Positions 9,284-18,636 are shown, numbered from the stretch's first letter. The stretch: DNA of 64,000 nt from Flavihumibacter fluvii (GCF_018595675.2 NZ_CP092333.1:1078001-1142000); one strand, 5' to 3'. Notes: generated by a model from the letters alone, not told the origin. Numbers and translations are program-made.

Positions 9284-10396
9284 TCACTGGTTGATATCCC
9301 TTCCTTCTTTCAGCTTTTTAATGACGTCCTCCACATTGATTTTATTGACGTTATCCGGTGCCTGCAATAGCGCTTTCTCGGCATATGACAGCGCTTTTTT
9401 ATTGTCGCCGGTTATGGCCATGGCCCTTGTCATACCCATATTGGTGGTGAAGGTATTTGGGAATTTATCGTAATTTTTTTTGAAGACATCAACCGCCTCA
9501 GTGCTTCTTTTTTGTTGCTGTAACTGCCGGGCATATGCATGTACCTGGTTCATACTGCCCATTGGTAACGCTTTTTGCATCAACTTTGTGGCTTCATCTG
9601 TCCGGCCCAGCTGTTGCAGGATTCCCGCCTTGGTGCTCAGTGTAATGAAATTGGCTTCGCCGATGAAAACACCGCTCACTGCCATGTCCGCCCATTGCAG
9701 GCCTTCTTGCAGGTTTACTTTGTTCTGCAGGCAAAATTGAGCAGCCTGCTGCCAGGACTGCCATCCCGGGCTAAAACTTTTCTCGCTCCTTAACTCTTTA
9801 CGGAATGATTCCAGTTGTAAGGGGATAAGGTCCACTTCCACTTTAAAAGGGATGCGCCATTTTTCCCAGTACAAATTTATGACGGCACTATTCGCCGTCT
9901 GGTCACTGAACTCATATTTCAGGAATTCAGTTAAAGTGGGCATAGTTTGTTGTTTCACATCTACCCGCAAAACATCTTCTTTGGGGTCATAAAAAAAACT
10001 ACCCCAACTGGTAAAGTTAGATGAAAAGATAAGGGTGCATTTTTCTTCATAAAGCGCAATATGAAAGCCATATGTGCCGGCTTTTAAAGGCTGTCCCTCA
10101 ACTTTCACATCGGTCGAAAAACTAATCACAGTATTCTCATTGGCACCTGCCCGCCATGGGGCCTGCTTACTGGTGCCGAAGCCAAGGTCGTTAAAGCCAT
10201 ACTGTACCAGTTTTCCCCATATCTGTCCCTCGCGACCTTTCACTGCCGGACGATTATATTGGATACTGACATCGGTGATCCCAATTTGTTCGCCTACCCA
10301 GGCTTTTTTATTCCCACCATCAGGTGGTGTTTTAAGTTGTGCGAAATTTGATTGGAGACCCAGCAGGAGTAGTGAAAAAAGTAACAGCGGTTTCAT
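9284..10396 (-). CDS. DUF2911 domain protein with C-terminal TPR-like repeats
   Basis: This is a 370-residue exported protein. The signal peptide (MKPLLLFSLLLLGLQSNFAQ) is followed by a DUF2911-type domain with the characteristic ITDVSIQYNRPAVKGREGQIWG and PWRAGANENTVISFSTDV segments. The C-terminal third (residues about 235-365) is helical and repeat-like (ALPMGSMNQVHAYARQLQQQ, AMAITGDNKKALSYAEKALL), as in TPR proteins. Function is unknown in the family; such proteins are common periplasmic or surface proteins of Bacteroidota. It converges on the FMN reductase remnant. Confidence 0.82.
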   Translation of the reverse strand: MKPLLLFSLLLLGLQSNFAQLKTPPDGGNKKAWVGEQIGITDVSIQYNRPAVKGREGQIWGKLVQYGFNDLGFGTSKQAPWRAGANENTVISFSTDVKVEGQPLKAGTYGFHIALYEEKCTLIFSSNFTSWGSFFYDPKEDVLRVDVKQQTMPTLTEFLKYEFSDQTANSAVINLYWEKWRIPFKVEVDLIPLQLESFRKELRSEKSFSPGWQSWQQAAQFCLQNKVNLQEGLQWADMAVSGVFIGEANFITLSTKAGILQQLGRTDEATKLMQKALPMGSMNQVHAYARQLQQQKRSTEAVDVFKKNYDKFPNTFTTNMGMTRAMAITGDNKKALSYAEKALLQAPDNVNKINVEDVIKKLKEGRDINQ

Positions 10397-10486
10397 GTTG
10401 GTTGGTTTCTTCCGTCAAGCTAATTTTTTATAGGTGTTCTACCACCGAAAAATGGATGGAAGGTTGGAATATTGTACATTAGGAAA

Positions 10487-11134
10487 ATGCTGACCCGGAT
10501 ATTCTTCACCATCTTTCTCATAAACCTCCTAGCAATGCCTGCGAAATCGCAGTCCGGAAAATCATTGGCCGGCGAATATTACCTTGAGCATGTCATGGAA
10601 ACAGCTTCCGGATTCCTGATTAGGCCGGATTCCAGCTTTGAATTTTTCTTTTCACAGGGTGCTTTGGATCGCACCGGTAAGGGACGTTGGCAGGTTAAGG
10701 ATGGCAAATTGTTATTGCAGAGCCAGCCCTGGCCTGGCCTTGATTTTAAATTAAATCGCAGCAACCATTCCGCGCATGAGAATATCCTCATCCAGGTTGT
10801 GGAAAATAACAGGAACCTATTGCCTTTTGTGGATGTAATGCTGGTTAAAGGAGAATTGGTACGGGATGCTTCATTGAACCAGGAAGGATTGGCGACTTTT
10901 CCACCAATGGCCCCGGACACCATCCTTTTACAGTTCAGGTTTTGCCCGGAGCGGTATTCAGCTTTCCCTGTTAATGATAGTTCCCTGAACCATTTTGAGT
11001 TCAGCTTCCAACCCTGGGTATTTGATGTCTTCTTTAATAATTTCGAATTAGAGGTTACACCCACCGGGCTGAAAGGGAACCATCCTTTGCTGATGGGTAA
11101 GGTATTTGAGTATAAACGACAAAAAATCAATTAG
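10487..11134 (+). CDS. Exported protein of unknown function
   Basis: This is a 215-residue protein with an N-terminal signal peptide (MLTRIFFTIFLINLLAMPAKSQ). The mature part starts with SLAGEYYLEHVMETASGFLIRPDSSFEFFFSQGALDRTGKGRW in two blocks, a beta-rich pattern seen in small secreted Bacteroidota proteins that weigh an unmodified reference state (GxW after a charged strand). I do not recognise a family. I prefer the ATG at 10487 to the TTG five codons upstream. The stop is only 1 bp before the SDR gene, so the two are surely co-transcribed. Confidence 0.65.
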   Translation: MLTRIFFTIFLINLLAMPAKSQSGKSLAGEYYLEHVMETASGFLIRPDSSFEFFFSQGALDRTGKGRWQVKDGKLLLQSQPWPGLDFKLNRSNHSAHENILIQVVENNRNLLPFVDVMLVKGELVRDASLNQEGLATFPPMAPDTILLQFRFCPERYSAFPVNDSSLNHFEFSFQPWVFDVFFNNFELEVTPTGLKGNHPLLMGKVFEYKRQKIN

Positions 11135-11135
11135 G

Positions 11136-11927
11136 ATGCTTCACAACAAGAATGCAGTGATATATGGTGCCGGCGGGTCATTAGGCGGGGCGGTTGCTAA
11201 AGCACTTGCGCTTGCAGGTGCCAGGGTCTTTTTAACAGGTCGCCATCTCCGTTCTGTACAAAAAGTAGCAGATGACATCTTAGCTGCAGGCGGAAACGCA
11301 GAAGCCGATGTGGTGGATGGATTTGATGAAAAGGCCATTCATAATCACCTGGAGAAGGTTATACAAAAAGGCGGAAGGGTTGATATTTCATTTAATGCTG
11401 TTGGAGTAGATGTAATCCAAAATATTCCTTTAGTGGAAATGTCAATGGACGATTTTGTTCGTCCGATTACCTTAACCATGCAGACCCGCTTTTTAACAGC
11501 AAAAGCAGCCGGAAGGGTTATGATGGAACAAAGGGCAGGAGTTATTGTATCACTTACTGCAACCCCAGGTGGCATAGGCTATCCATATACTGGTGGCTTT
11601 GCGGCAGCCTGCTGTGCTTTGGAGAGTTTTTCAACGAACCTTGCTGCAGAGTTGGGCATTTATGGTATTCGTGTGGTCAATATTCGTTCGGGTGGCTCGC
11701 CGGATTCCGCCGTGTTTAAATCGGCAATTGATGGCGACCCTGAAAAGATGGGAATTATTTTGGGTAAGATGCAGGCAGATACCATGTTGAAGAAACTTCC
11801 CCTGATGGCAGATATTGCAAATACTGCTGTATTCCTGGCTTCTGATCTGGCGGCTGCAATAACGGGTGTTACAGTTGATGTGACCAGTGGCACAACAGCG
11901 GGATTGAACTACAGGGTGATGCAGTAA
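11136..11927 (+). CDS. SDR-family oxidoreductase lacking the catalytic lysine
   Basis: This 263-residue classical-length short-chain dehydrogenase has an N-terminal GAGGSLGGAVAKAL nucleotide loop (about 11-24), NAVG at about 87-90 and a C-terminal SGTTAGLNYR tail. The serine position is S139 and the tyrosine Y151 (YTGGF), but the lysine expected four residues later is Phe155; no lysine lies in the following helix. It may therefore be a non-catalytic or altered-mechanism member. The start at 11136 leaves 1 bp to the preceding exported-protein gene. The substrate is unknown. Confidence 0.82.
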   Translation: MLHNKNAVIYGAGGSLGGAVAKALALAGARVFLTGRHLRSVQKVADDILAAGGNAEADVVDGFDEKAIHNHLEKVIQKGGRVDISFNAVGVDVIQNIPLVEMSMDDFVRPITLTMQTRFLTAKAAGRVMMEQRAGVIVSLTATPGGIGYPYTGGFAAACCALESFSTNLAAELGIYGIRVVNIRSGGSPDSAVFKSAIDGDPEKMGIILGKMQADTMLKKLPLMADIANTAVFLASDLAAAITGVTVDVTSGTTAGLNYRVMQ

Positions 11928-11964
11928 TCGTTGAGTATCCTCCCTGTTTTGTTTGGTGAACGAA

Positions 11965-12456
11965 TTAATCTTCCCTTATTAATACCCTTTTCCCGATTTT
12001 AAATGTAGGGTCGCCAATAAATAAAGTATCTCCCCTTATTATGAATTGCCTGGGCTGGTCTGTTCCAATATACCAGGGGATAGAGCCGCCGGTCGGGTGA
12101 TGGGTGACAATTGAATTTTCCTCATCAATGGTGTAAGTCCCGAAGTACCCCCATGCATTATCTAAAAGTGCCCCAATTGTAATGGGCTGTTTGTATGCCG
12201 AATCTTCGGAGATGGGTAATGTTTTTTCTGCCGAGCCATTAATGTTAACTATTCCGCTTTTTGTATAAGTAAAATAACCTTTTGGGTGGTCGCCATACAA
12301 ATGGATCCATTTTCCTGTTAGGGTATCAAAATCTTCATAATCAATTAATCTCCAGGTGCCCACTATTTTTTCTGCAGATGTTTTTTTTATGTCATCCAGA
12401 CCCGGTTTGCATCCAAAAGCAAGTGCCAAAAAAGTTAACAGGATAATTAGTCGCAT
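11965..12456 (-). CDS. Lipoprotein with lipocalin-like domain
   Basis: This is a 163-residue predicted lipoprotein. The signal peptide ends in a lipobox (LAFGC, Cys16). The rest matches the lipocalin-like family pattern: VGTWRLIDYEDFDTLTG at the start, GYFTYTKSGIVNI, GTYTIDEENSIVTHHPTGG and a final QPRQFIIRGDTLFIGD strand. It is probably attached to the outer membrane and binds a small ligand, but no ligand is known. It converges with the SDR gene at 11927. Confidence 0.72.
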   Translation of the reverse strand: MRLIILLTFLALAFGCKPGLDDIKKTSAEKIVGTWRLIDYEDFDTLTGKWIHLYGDHPKGYFTYTKSGIVNINGSAEKTLPISEDSAYKQPITIGALLDNAWGYFGTYTIDEENSIVTHHPTGGSIPWYIGTDQPRQFIIRGDTLFIGDPTFKIGKRVLIRED

Positions 12457-12861
12457 TTTTTCATTTTTAAATTTAGTGTCACCTAATTGTGTTTCCCTAT
12501 AATGTCAGGGATTCCGGCTTCATGTAGGACCCAATGTATTTATAATGCAGCAAATTATGGTGGCTTGCCTGAGTAGACGCACACTACAACTAATGAAAGC
12601 TTATTTCATTTTTGATGGCAGTGGTATAGTTTTACCTGCAACCATAAAGACACCCTTGCCACGATGGTGGATGGTTCGCGGGTTTTTGACAGCAGGATCG
12701 ATCCATGCTTTCACCCCCTCAAGAAGGCCGTATATTTTCGATAATGGAAATGATTTATTATTAAAAATAGTGACTGGTATTTAAATGGGTTCAGGGCTCA
12801 TTATTTTAAGGATAACAGTAAAACAAGCTTATATTCAATCCTTAAGTTAAAAGATATAATT
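12457..12861. other. Intergenic region without a supported gene
   Basis: These 405 bases separate the lipocalin-like lipoprotein (minus) from a small plus-strand gene and hold both their promoters. A 79-codon plus-strand frame at 12545-12784 has no recognisable motif. In another frame, around 12612-12735, a stretch reading HKDTLATMVDGSRVFDS looks protein-like but is bounded by stops; it could be a worn gene fragment. Nothing else is supported. Confidence 0.4.
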
Positions 12862-13197
12862 ATGATTACTTACGTTGAACTATGGAAAGCCAAACAAGCA
12901 TGGCTCGATTTATCCAAAGAAGAAAGGGGTAATTATATGACAGCATTAGGACCGGCCATACAAAACCTGTTGGACAACGGTGTTCAGATTGTAAGTTGGG
13001 GTAGCAATTCGTCATCAACCTTCAGCAAAGCTGATTATGACTATTTTGCTGTCTGGACTTTTCCCAATATTGAAAGTGCCCAGGGATTTGAAAAAATGGT
13101 TGAAGGGGCAGGGTGGTACAATTACTTTGACCAGGTTAATGCGATGGGTACAGCAACGACTCCCCAGGAAGTTATTGGGCTGATGATCGGACTGTGA
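12862..13197 (+). CDS. Small conserved protein, DUF6616-like
   Basis: This is a 111-residue soluble protein opening with YVELWKAKQAWLDLSKEERG and containing VQIVSWGSNSSST and DYDYFAVWTFPN. This is the pattern of a small family (DUF6616 as far as I recall) with a ferredoxin-like ABM-type fold. There is no signal peptide and no catalytic motif that I can name. It stands alone between the lipocalin-like gene and the glycosyltransferase. Coding status is good because composition and length are gene-like and the frame is followed by a weak hairpin and T-run. Confidence 0.7.
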   Translation: MITYVELWKAKQAWLDLSKEERGNYMTALGPAIQNLLDNGVQIVSWGSNSSSTFSKADYDYFAVWTFPNIESAQGFEKMVEGAGWYNYFDQVNAMGTATTPQEVIGLMIGL

Positions 13198-13210
13198 TAT
13201 CCTTTTCCTA

Positions 13211-13247
13211 TGGTCTGGCTTAGATACCAGGCTGGGCCATTTTTTTT
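13211..13247 (+). terminator. Weak terminator-like hairpin
   Basis: An imperfect hairpin with G-U pairs between TGGTCTGG and CTGGGCCA is followed by eight T residues. It is 14 bp beyond the stop of the small DUF6616-like gene, where a terminator would be expected. Confidence 0.35.
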
Positions 13248-13335
13248 GACCAGATATTCCAGAACCAATTAGTTTGTTATACCTTTTACCCAGGTCCAAT
13301 GGTATTGGATAATATAAAACAACGAAGGTTAATTT

Positions 13336-14796
13336 ATGGTCATCTCGCCATCTGATTCTTTTACAAAACAGGTAGTAGCATTTTCCATTATTATATTAAT
13401 TGCCAGGAGCCTTATTATTCCATTTTCTGGTATAATGCCGCAGGATGCTTATTATTATATGTACAGCAGGCATTTGTCGCTTTCCTATTTTGATCATCCT
13501 GCCGGTGTCGCTTTTTTATTGAAAGCAGGCACCTTCGTGTTGGGAAATAGCCCTGCCGCTGTTATTTTCTGTGCACTGCTGACTTCTTTATTAACCTTAT
13601 TCGTTGTTTACAGGCTGGCTGTTCAGTTTATCTCAAAGCAGCAGGCGTTGATTTTTGTTTGTGTCCTTGCGTGTACACCTATGTTCGGCATACTGGGTTG
13701 GATAGTTACACCGGACGTTCCCCTGATGTTGTTCTGGGCCTTATCTGTTTTATTTATTTATAAAGCTGATAGGGAAGGGAAAACTACCTGGTGGATGCTA
13801 GCCGGGTTTTTAACAGGATTGTCATTTGACAGCAAGTACACTGCTGTTTTTATTGTAGCTGGAGTATTCCTTTACCTCCTTGCAAAACCCGACAGGTGGC
13901 GAAAGATTTTCTCCTTCAATATCCTGGTGTACTTATTAGCGTTTGCAGTAACCATCCTGCCGGTTTTTATTTGGAATATGCAGAATAACTGGGCTTCGAT
14001 CCATTTCCAGACTACCCAGCGTGCACAGGAATTGAGTCTTTCTTTAAAACCGCAATACCCGTTTGCTGTGCTGTTGCTCCAGCTTGTTTTACTGTTGCCG
14101 TGGTTATTCTTTTATTTCATCCGGTCATTCCGGTCTTTTAAGAAAGACAGTAACCATTATTTCCTGCTTTGCTTTTCGGTCCCGATGTTTGGCTTCTTCC
14201 TGTTTATTTCCTTTTTCTATTGGGTAAAAATCAACTGGATGATGCCTGCATTCATTACCGGTTCATTGCTCGCCTTCCAGCATTTGTCGCAAAAACAGGT
14301 AAAATGGCATATGATAACAGGGGCTGTAATATTTGTCCTGGCAAGTGTTGAATTGATATGGTATCCCATTCCGGTGAAAAGCCATGATACCTGGTGGGGT
14401 TGGGACAGTGTAGCCAATGAAGCTTCAATGTTGCGTAGGGATACAAAATCTGATTTTATTTTTTCGACTGATGATTATAAGACAAGTGCCATACTTCGGC
14501 TTTACCTGAAGGAAAAAGTGTATGCAAAAAATATTATTAAAGAACCTGCCCTCCAGTTTGATTTTATGGGAGAGGATATAAGCAGTTTAAATGGCCAAAA
14601 TGCTATCTATGTTTGTAATATAAGGACTTTGAAAGATTCGGATACCTCTGAAAAGCTGGAGAAAGTAAAGCAATATTTTTCCGATGTCCGGTTGATAAAA
14701 AGCCAGGTATTGAATAATGTATTTGGTAAGGAATGCAGGATGGTCAAATATTATTACTGTTCTGGTTATAATGCCCGGGCCATACCCGGCAACTAA
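13336..14796 (+). CDS. Glycosyltransferase family 39-like integral membrane protein
   Basis: This 486-residue polytopic membrane protein resembles ArnT/PMT-type lipid-linked sugar transferases. The first luminal loop contains DAYYYMYSRHLSLSYFDHP, with the acidic residue near helix 1 and the YFDHP motif typical of this group. Helices continue to about residue 340, followed by a soluble C-terminal part. It probably moves a sugar from a polyprenyl-phosphate donor to a lipid, glycan or protein on the periplasmic side; the acceptor is not known. It has no obvious partner genes. Confidence 0.83.
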   Translation: MVISPSDSFTKQVVAFSIIILIARSLIIPFSGIMPQDAYYYMYSRHLSLSYFDHPAGVAFLLKAGTFVLGNSPAAVIFCALLTSLLTLFVVYRLAVQFISKQQALIFVCVLACTPMFGILGWIVTPDVPLMLFWALSVLFIYKADREGKTTWWMLAGFLTGLSFDSKYTAVFIVAGVFLYLLAKPDRWRKIFSFNILVYLLAFAVTILPVFIWNMQNNWASIHFQTTQRAQELSLSLKPQYPFAVLLLQLVLLLPWLFFYFIRSFRSFKKDSNHYFLLCFSVPMFGFFLFISFFYWVKINWMMPAFITGSLLAFQHLSQKQVKWHMITGAVIFVLASVELIWYPIPVKSHDTWWGWDSVANEASMLRRDTKSDFIFSTDDYKTSAILRLYLKEKVYAKNIIKEPALQFDFMGEDISSLNGQNAIYVCNIRTLKDSDTSEKLEKVKQYFSDVRLIKSQVLNNVFGKECRMVKYYYCSGYNARAIPGN

Positions 14797-14874
14797 GCAC
14801 AGTGTACTATTCAGGTTTGTAACTGGTTATTTGCAATATTGTTACTTCAGGGAAGCAATTTAGGTTCACCTCCG

Positions 14875-15597
14875 TTACTCTGTTGCCAGTTGCCGCTTAT
14901 ACAGCTGGATCGCATTTTCATACCCTAAATAGAGGGCATCGCAGATCAGGGCGTGCCCAATGGATACTTCATCCAGGTAGGGAACCTGCCGGGCAAAAAA
15001 CTGCAAATTGTGCAGGTCAAGGTCGTGACCGGCATTTATTCCCATTCCTAAAGCGTGGGCCTGGTCAGCAGCAGTCACGTAAGGTGCGATTGCCGCATTC
15101 CGGTCTTTCGCATAGTCACGGGCATAGGCTTCGGTGTATAATTCAATCCGGTCGGTACCGGTGGCTGCAGCACCTTCAACCATTGCGGGAACCGGGTCGA
15201 CAAATATTGAAGTGCGGATTCCGGCCGATTTGAAGATCCTGATCATTTCTACCAGGTAATCCTTATGGGTGATGGTATCCCAGCCATGGTCTGACGTCAG
15301 CTGCCCTTCGGCATCGGGAACAAGGGTCACCTGGTGGGGCTTAACTTCAAGCACAAGGTCGATGAATTTCTGTTCGCGGCAATTTCCTTCTATATTGAAT
15401 TCAGTAGTGATAATGGGCCGTATGGCCCGGACGTCCGCATAACGGATATGCCGTTCATCCGGACGTGGATGTACAGTAACGCCATCCGCACCAAATAACT
15501 GCGCATCTATGGCGGCTTTTAATACACTGGGATTTTCACCGCCACGACTATTCCTGATCGTGCCGAATTTATTGATGTTTACCGAAAGCTTTGTCAT
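14875..15597 (-). CDS. pdxJ: Pyridoxine 5'-phosphate synthase
   Basis: This 240-residue TIM-barrel enzyme condenses 1-deoxy-xylulose-5-phosphate with 3-amino-2-oxopropyl phosphate to form pyridoxine 5'-phosphate, the ring-closing step of DXP-dependent vitamin B6 synthesis. Family motifs are TVHPRPDERHI, EFNIEGN, VTLVPD and GINAGHDLDL. Length matches the family. A -7-type box TATCTTTG ends four bases before the ATG, so the transcript may be leaderless. It lies downstream of rpe on the same strand (91-bp gap). Confidence 0.96.
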   Translation of the reverse strand: MTKLSVNINKFGTIRNSRGGENPSVLKAAIDAQLFGADGVTVHPRPDERHIRYADVRAIRPIITTEFNIEGNCREQKFIDLVLEVKPHQVTLVPDAEGQLTSDHGWDTITHKDYLVEMIRIFKSAGIRTSIFVDPVPAMVEGAAATGTDRIELYTEAYARDYAKDRNAAIAPYVTAADQAHALGMGINAGHDLDLHNLQFFARQVPYLDEVSIGHALICDALYLGYENAIQLYKRQLATE

Positions 15598-15601
15598 GGA
15601 G

Positions 15602-15609
15602 CAAAGATA
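15602..15609 (-). promoter_or_regulatory. Bacteroidota -7 box (TAnnTTTG) of pdxJ
   Basis: Read on the minus strand this is TATCTTTG, followed by CTCC and then the pdxJ ATG at 15597. The Bacteroidota transcription start lies a few bases after this box, so initiation would be at or next to the start codon. No good -33 TTTG is seen. Confidence 0.6.
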
Positions 15610-15688
15610 CGAAGCCAGCCTTCAACCGGGCCTGAAACGGGCATAGTTTTCGGCCTGCGATGAATATAAGTCTTTGTCCATATTTTTC

Positions 15689-16348
15689 TTAAGCGACCTC
15701 CTTATCGATATGCTTCAATGCCGATATAGTAGCTTTAGGATCTGCTGACTGGAATACAGAACTTCCCGCAACCAGCACATGCGCCCCGGCTTCAAATAAT
15801 GCCCGGGCATTGTTCGGGTCAACACCACCATCAACTTCGATCTTAACGTTCAAACCTAAATCATCAATGCGCTGCCTTAATGTCCGGATCTTTTGAAGGC
15901 TGTGCGGAATGAATTTTTGTCCGCCGAAACCAGGATTCACACTCATGACCAGAACGAGGTCGATGTTAGCCAGGATATCCTGTAAAAGCTGAACAGGTGT
16001 ATGCGGGTTGATCGCTACGCCGGCGACCATCCCCAGGTCTTTGATCTGCTGGATGTTTCGGTGCAGGTGTGGACAGGCTTCATAATGTACTGTAAGGATA
16101 TCAGCGCCGGCCTTTCGGAAAGCTTCAGCATATTTGCCGGGCTCTTCGATCATCAGGTGGACATCACATAATTTTTTTGTAGTCTTCCTGATCTGTTCGA
16201 TCACGGGAAACCCATAACTGATATTGGGAACAAAGCGGCCATCCATCACATCGAGGTGAAACCAGTCAGCCTCGCTTTCGTTCAGCATCTGGCAGTCGGC
16301 CTGGAGGTTCAGGAAGTTAGCGGCAAGTAAAGATGGGGCAATGATCAT
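15689..16348 (-). CDS. rpe: Ribulose-phosphate 3-epimerase
   Basis: This 219-residue TIM-barrel metalloenzyme interconverts ribulose-5-phosphate and xylulose-5-phosphate in the pentose phosphate pathway. It has the N-terminal IAPSLLAANFLNL, the metal-binding HLDVMDGRFVPNISYG, MSVNPGFGGQKFIP and the phosphate-binding VDGGVDPNNA and LVAGSSVF. It follows a TPR lipoprotein gene by 28 bp on the same strand. TATCTTG-TACT-ATG precedes it, one T short of the usual -7 box. Confidence 0.96.
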   Translation of the reverse strand: MIIAPSLLAANFLNLQADCQMLNESEADWFHLDVMDGRFVPNISYGFPVIEQIRKTTKKLCDVHLMIEEPGKYAEAFRKAGADILTVHYEACPHLHRNIQQIKDLGMVAGVAINPHTPVQLLQDILANIDLVLVMSVNPGFGGQKFIPHSLQKIRTLRQRIDDLGLNVKIEVDGGVDPNNARALFEAGAHVLVAGSSVFQSADPKATISALKHIDKEVA

Positions 16349-16376
16349 AGTACAAGATAAACAAAATGGTAAAATC

Positions 16377-17405
16377 TTAGCGATCGCCCTTTTTTGCTTT
16401 CACCCTGGCGGCCGCTTCCACTGCTTCAACAAAATCCTTGTCCAGCGCATAGGCCCGGGCGTAATAGGCCAGCGCTTCATCATCCTTTCCTAATTGTTCA
16501 TAACAGCGGCCCTGCCAGAAATAGGCGTCCGGATAAGTATTGCTGACTGTAGCCGCCAGTTTGAACTGTTGCAAGGCTTCGTCCAGGTTTTTCTGTTCAA
16601 AGTAAATGATGCCTTTTTCAATATAGGCTTCCTGGAATTTCCAGTCCATCCTGATACAGGTATTATATTGTTCCAGGGCCTTTGGATAGTTTTTGATGTT
16701 GCCATAATAGACCCCCTTGATAAAAACAGGATCGATCTGTTCTTTCGCTGAATCACGGGCAATCACCATATCTGCCAGTACGAGTGCCCTGGGATTTTTG
16801 GCTTCTGCATATAAATTGGCCAGTGTGACTGCTGTGAGCTGCAAAGGCTGCAGCCTGAAGGAAGTTTCGAGGTCACGGATGGCGGCAATGGTGTCTTTGT
16901 TTTCCAGTGAGATCAATGCCCTTTCATGGTAGGCCTCGAAGTCGAGTGAATCATCGGCAATGATTTTATTATAGACTGTCAGGGCCTCTATATATTGTTT
17001 GTTTTGTGACAAAGCTTCGGCCATCCTACGTTTCAGGTTGACATTTTCAGGGAATTTCCTGGTCAGTTCATTCAGTAAGGTCAGCGCCTGTTCATTTTTT
17101 CCAGCCATGAACAACATGCTTACACGGTATTCCGCAATGGCCTGTTGCGGTGCTAATTCCCAGGCTTTTGTAAGGTCAGCGTAGGCCAGCTCATATTGAC
17201 GGGCCTGGCTCAGCATTTCTGCCCTTCGCAGGTAGAGGGCCGGGTCTTTTGGACTGGCAGCGATGCTGTCGGATATACCTGTAAACGGATCGCGGCTTAA
17301 AATGGCCGTATTAACTTCTTTTACCTCCGTTGACCGGTCTTTTGATCTGCATGCAGTGAAAAAAGCCAACAACACTAAAAATATTACGCCAATCAATGAT
17401 TTCAT
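16377..17405 (-). CDS. TPR-repeat lipoprotein
   Basis: This is a 342-residue predicted lipoprotein (lipobox FFTAC, Cys19) made almost wholly of tetratricopeptide repeats. Repeated units include YELAYADLTKAWELAPQQ, YPKALEQYNTCIRMDWKFQ, LDEALQQFKLAATVSNTYP and DDEALAYYARAYALDKDF. It is probably a periplasmic or outer-membrane-anchored scaffold; no specific partner is evident. It is the first gene of a minus-strand run with rpe and pdxJ, and it is divergent from the PD40 gene. Confidence 0.82.
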   Translation of the reverse strand: MKSLIGVIFLVLLAFFTACRSKDRSTEVKEVNTAILSRDPFTGISDSIAASPKDPALYLRRAEMLSQARQYELAYADLTKAWELAPQQAIAEYRVSMLFMAGKNEQALTLLNELTRKFPENVNLKRRMAEALSQNKQYIEALTVYNKIIADDSLDFEAYHERALISLENKDTIAAIRDLETSFRLQPLQLTAVTLANLYAEAKNPRALVLADMVIARDSAKEQIDPVFIKGVYYGNIKNYPKALEQYNTCIRMDWKFQEAYIEKGIIYFEQKNLDEALQQFKLAATVSNTYPDAYFWQGRCYEQLGKDDEALAYYARAYALDKDFVEAVEAAARVKAKKGDR

Positions 17406-17478
17406 CCGGCAAAGCTATGGTTTTCGGCAAAATCAACTTATACCAATACATTTGCGCGGTAAACAGAACTTTTCATTT

Positions 17479-18585
17479 ATGCTAGCTTTAACGCAATGGT
17501 TGGGAATATCTTCCCTGGTAGTTGGAAGTTTTTTTAATTGGGGCAGTCAACAAATTAAACGGCAACAGCCCGTGCTTGCCGACACCCTGCATTATCCTGA
17601 GGAAACACATTTTAAGCATCTCCGGCAGCTGACCTTTGGCGGCGATAATGCAGAAGCTTATTTCAGTTTTGACAGTAAGTGGCTCATCTTCCAGCGAACC
17701 AATGCAAAGGAAGGATTACCCTGCGACCAGATCTTCATTGCAAAAGTACCTGCCAATGCAGAAGAACCTTTCCAGCCTAAAATGGTGAGTAGTGGTAAGG
17801 GCCGTACGACCTGTCCATATTTCCTGCCCGATGGCAAGCGGATCATTTATGCCTCCACCCACTTGGGCGGGGATGAGTGTCCGCCGGTTCCGGACCGTTC
17901 CAGGTATGGAAACCGGTATATCTGGCCTTTGTATGCTTCTTATGATATTTTTATGGCAGATACCAGTGGTAAGATACTTAAACAACTGACCCATGCCAAA
18001 GGCTATGATGCCGAGGCCACCGTTTCACCGGATGGCAAAAAAATGATTTATACCAGTGATAAGGACGGTGATCTTGAATTATACATCATGGACCTGAAAT
18101 CAGGAAAGGAAAAGCGCATAACGCATACTGTTGGATATGATGGCGGTGCCTGGTTCAGCCGTGATGGCAAAAAGCTCATCTGGCGCGCCAGCAGGCCACA
18201 GACGCCTGAAGAAATCAAGGAGTATAAGGACCTGCTTGCCGAGCACCTCGTGGCACCCACACGGATGGAGGTATTTACTTCAAATATTGATGGGTCTGAT
18301 GTGAAGCAGGTAACCAGCTTAGGCCAGGCCAACTGGGCCCCGGTATTTATGCCAGACAGCAAGCGCATCGTCTTCGCTTCCAACCATGAGTATAAAAGGG
18401 GATTCCCTTTCAATTTATATATGATGAACGGGGATGGGAGCAATATTGTTAAAGTTAGCCGCGATAAAGGTTTCGATGCCTTCTCGATGTTTAGCTATGA
18501 TGGAAAGAAGATCGTATTTTGCAGCAACAGGAATAACGGTGGGACCAGGGATACAAATATTTTTGTGGCGGATTGGGTGGAGTAG
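17479..18585 (+). CDS. TolB-like PD40 beta-propeller exported protein
   Basis: This is a 368-residue protein with an N-terminal hydrophobic segment (LGISSLVVGSFFNWG) and at least five WD40-like PD40 repeats. Examples are FSFDSKWLIFQR, FLPDGKRIIYAST, VSPDGKKMIYTSD, FSRDGKKLIWRAS and FMPDSKRIVFASN. These form a beta-propeller like the C-terminal domain of TolB. There is no N-terminal TolB domain, so it is not TolB itself. I start at the ATG at 17479, since the longer frame upstream runs back through the TPR gene. A periplasmic scaffolding or sensing role is inference. Confidence 0.8.
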   Translation: MLALTQWLGISSLVVGSFFNWGSQQIKRQQPVLADTLHYPEETHFKHLRQLTFGGDNAEAYFSFDSKWLIFQRTNAKEGLPCDQIFIAKVPANAEEPFQPKMVSSGKGRTTCPYFLPDGKRIIYASTHLGGDECPPVPDRSRYGNRYIWPLYASYDIFMADTSGKILKQLTHAKGYDAEATVSPDGKKMIYTSDKDGDLELYIMDLKSGKEKRITHTVGYDGGAWFSRDGKKLIWRASRPQTPEEIKEYKDLLAEHLVAPTRMEVFTSNIDGSDVKQVTSLGQANWAPVFMPDSKRIVFASNHEYKRGFPFNLYMMNGDGSNIVKVSRDKGFDAFSMFSYDGKKIVFCSNRNNGGTRDTNIFVADWVE

Positions 18586-18636
18586 CGGGCAGTGAACACT
18601 CGAGGGGAAGAAATTAAAAAAAGTTAAACAATCTAT

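Noticed and set aside
12545-12784. A 79-codon plus-strand frame in the gap before the DUF6616-like gene
   Set aside because: No motif, no sensible start context, and another frame in the same stretch looks equally protein-like.
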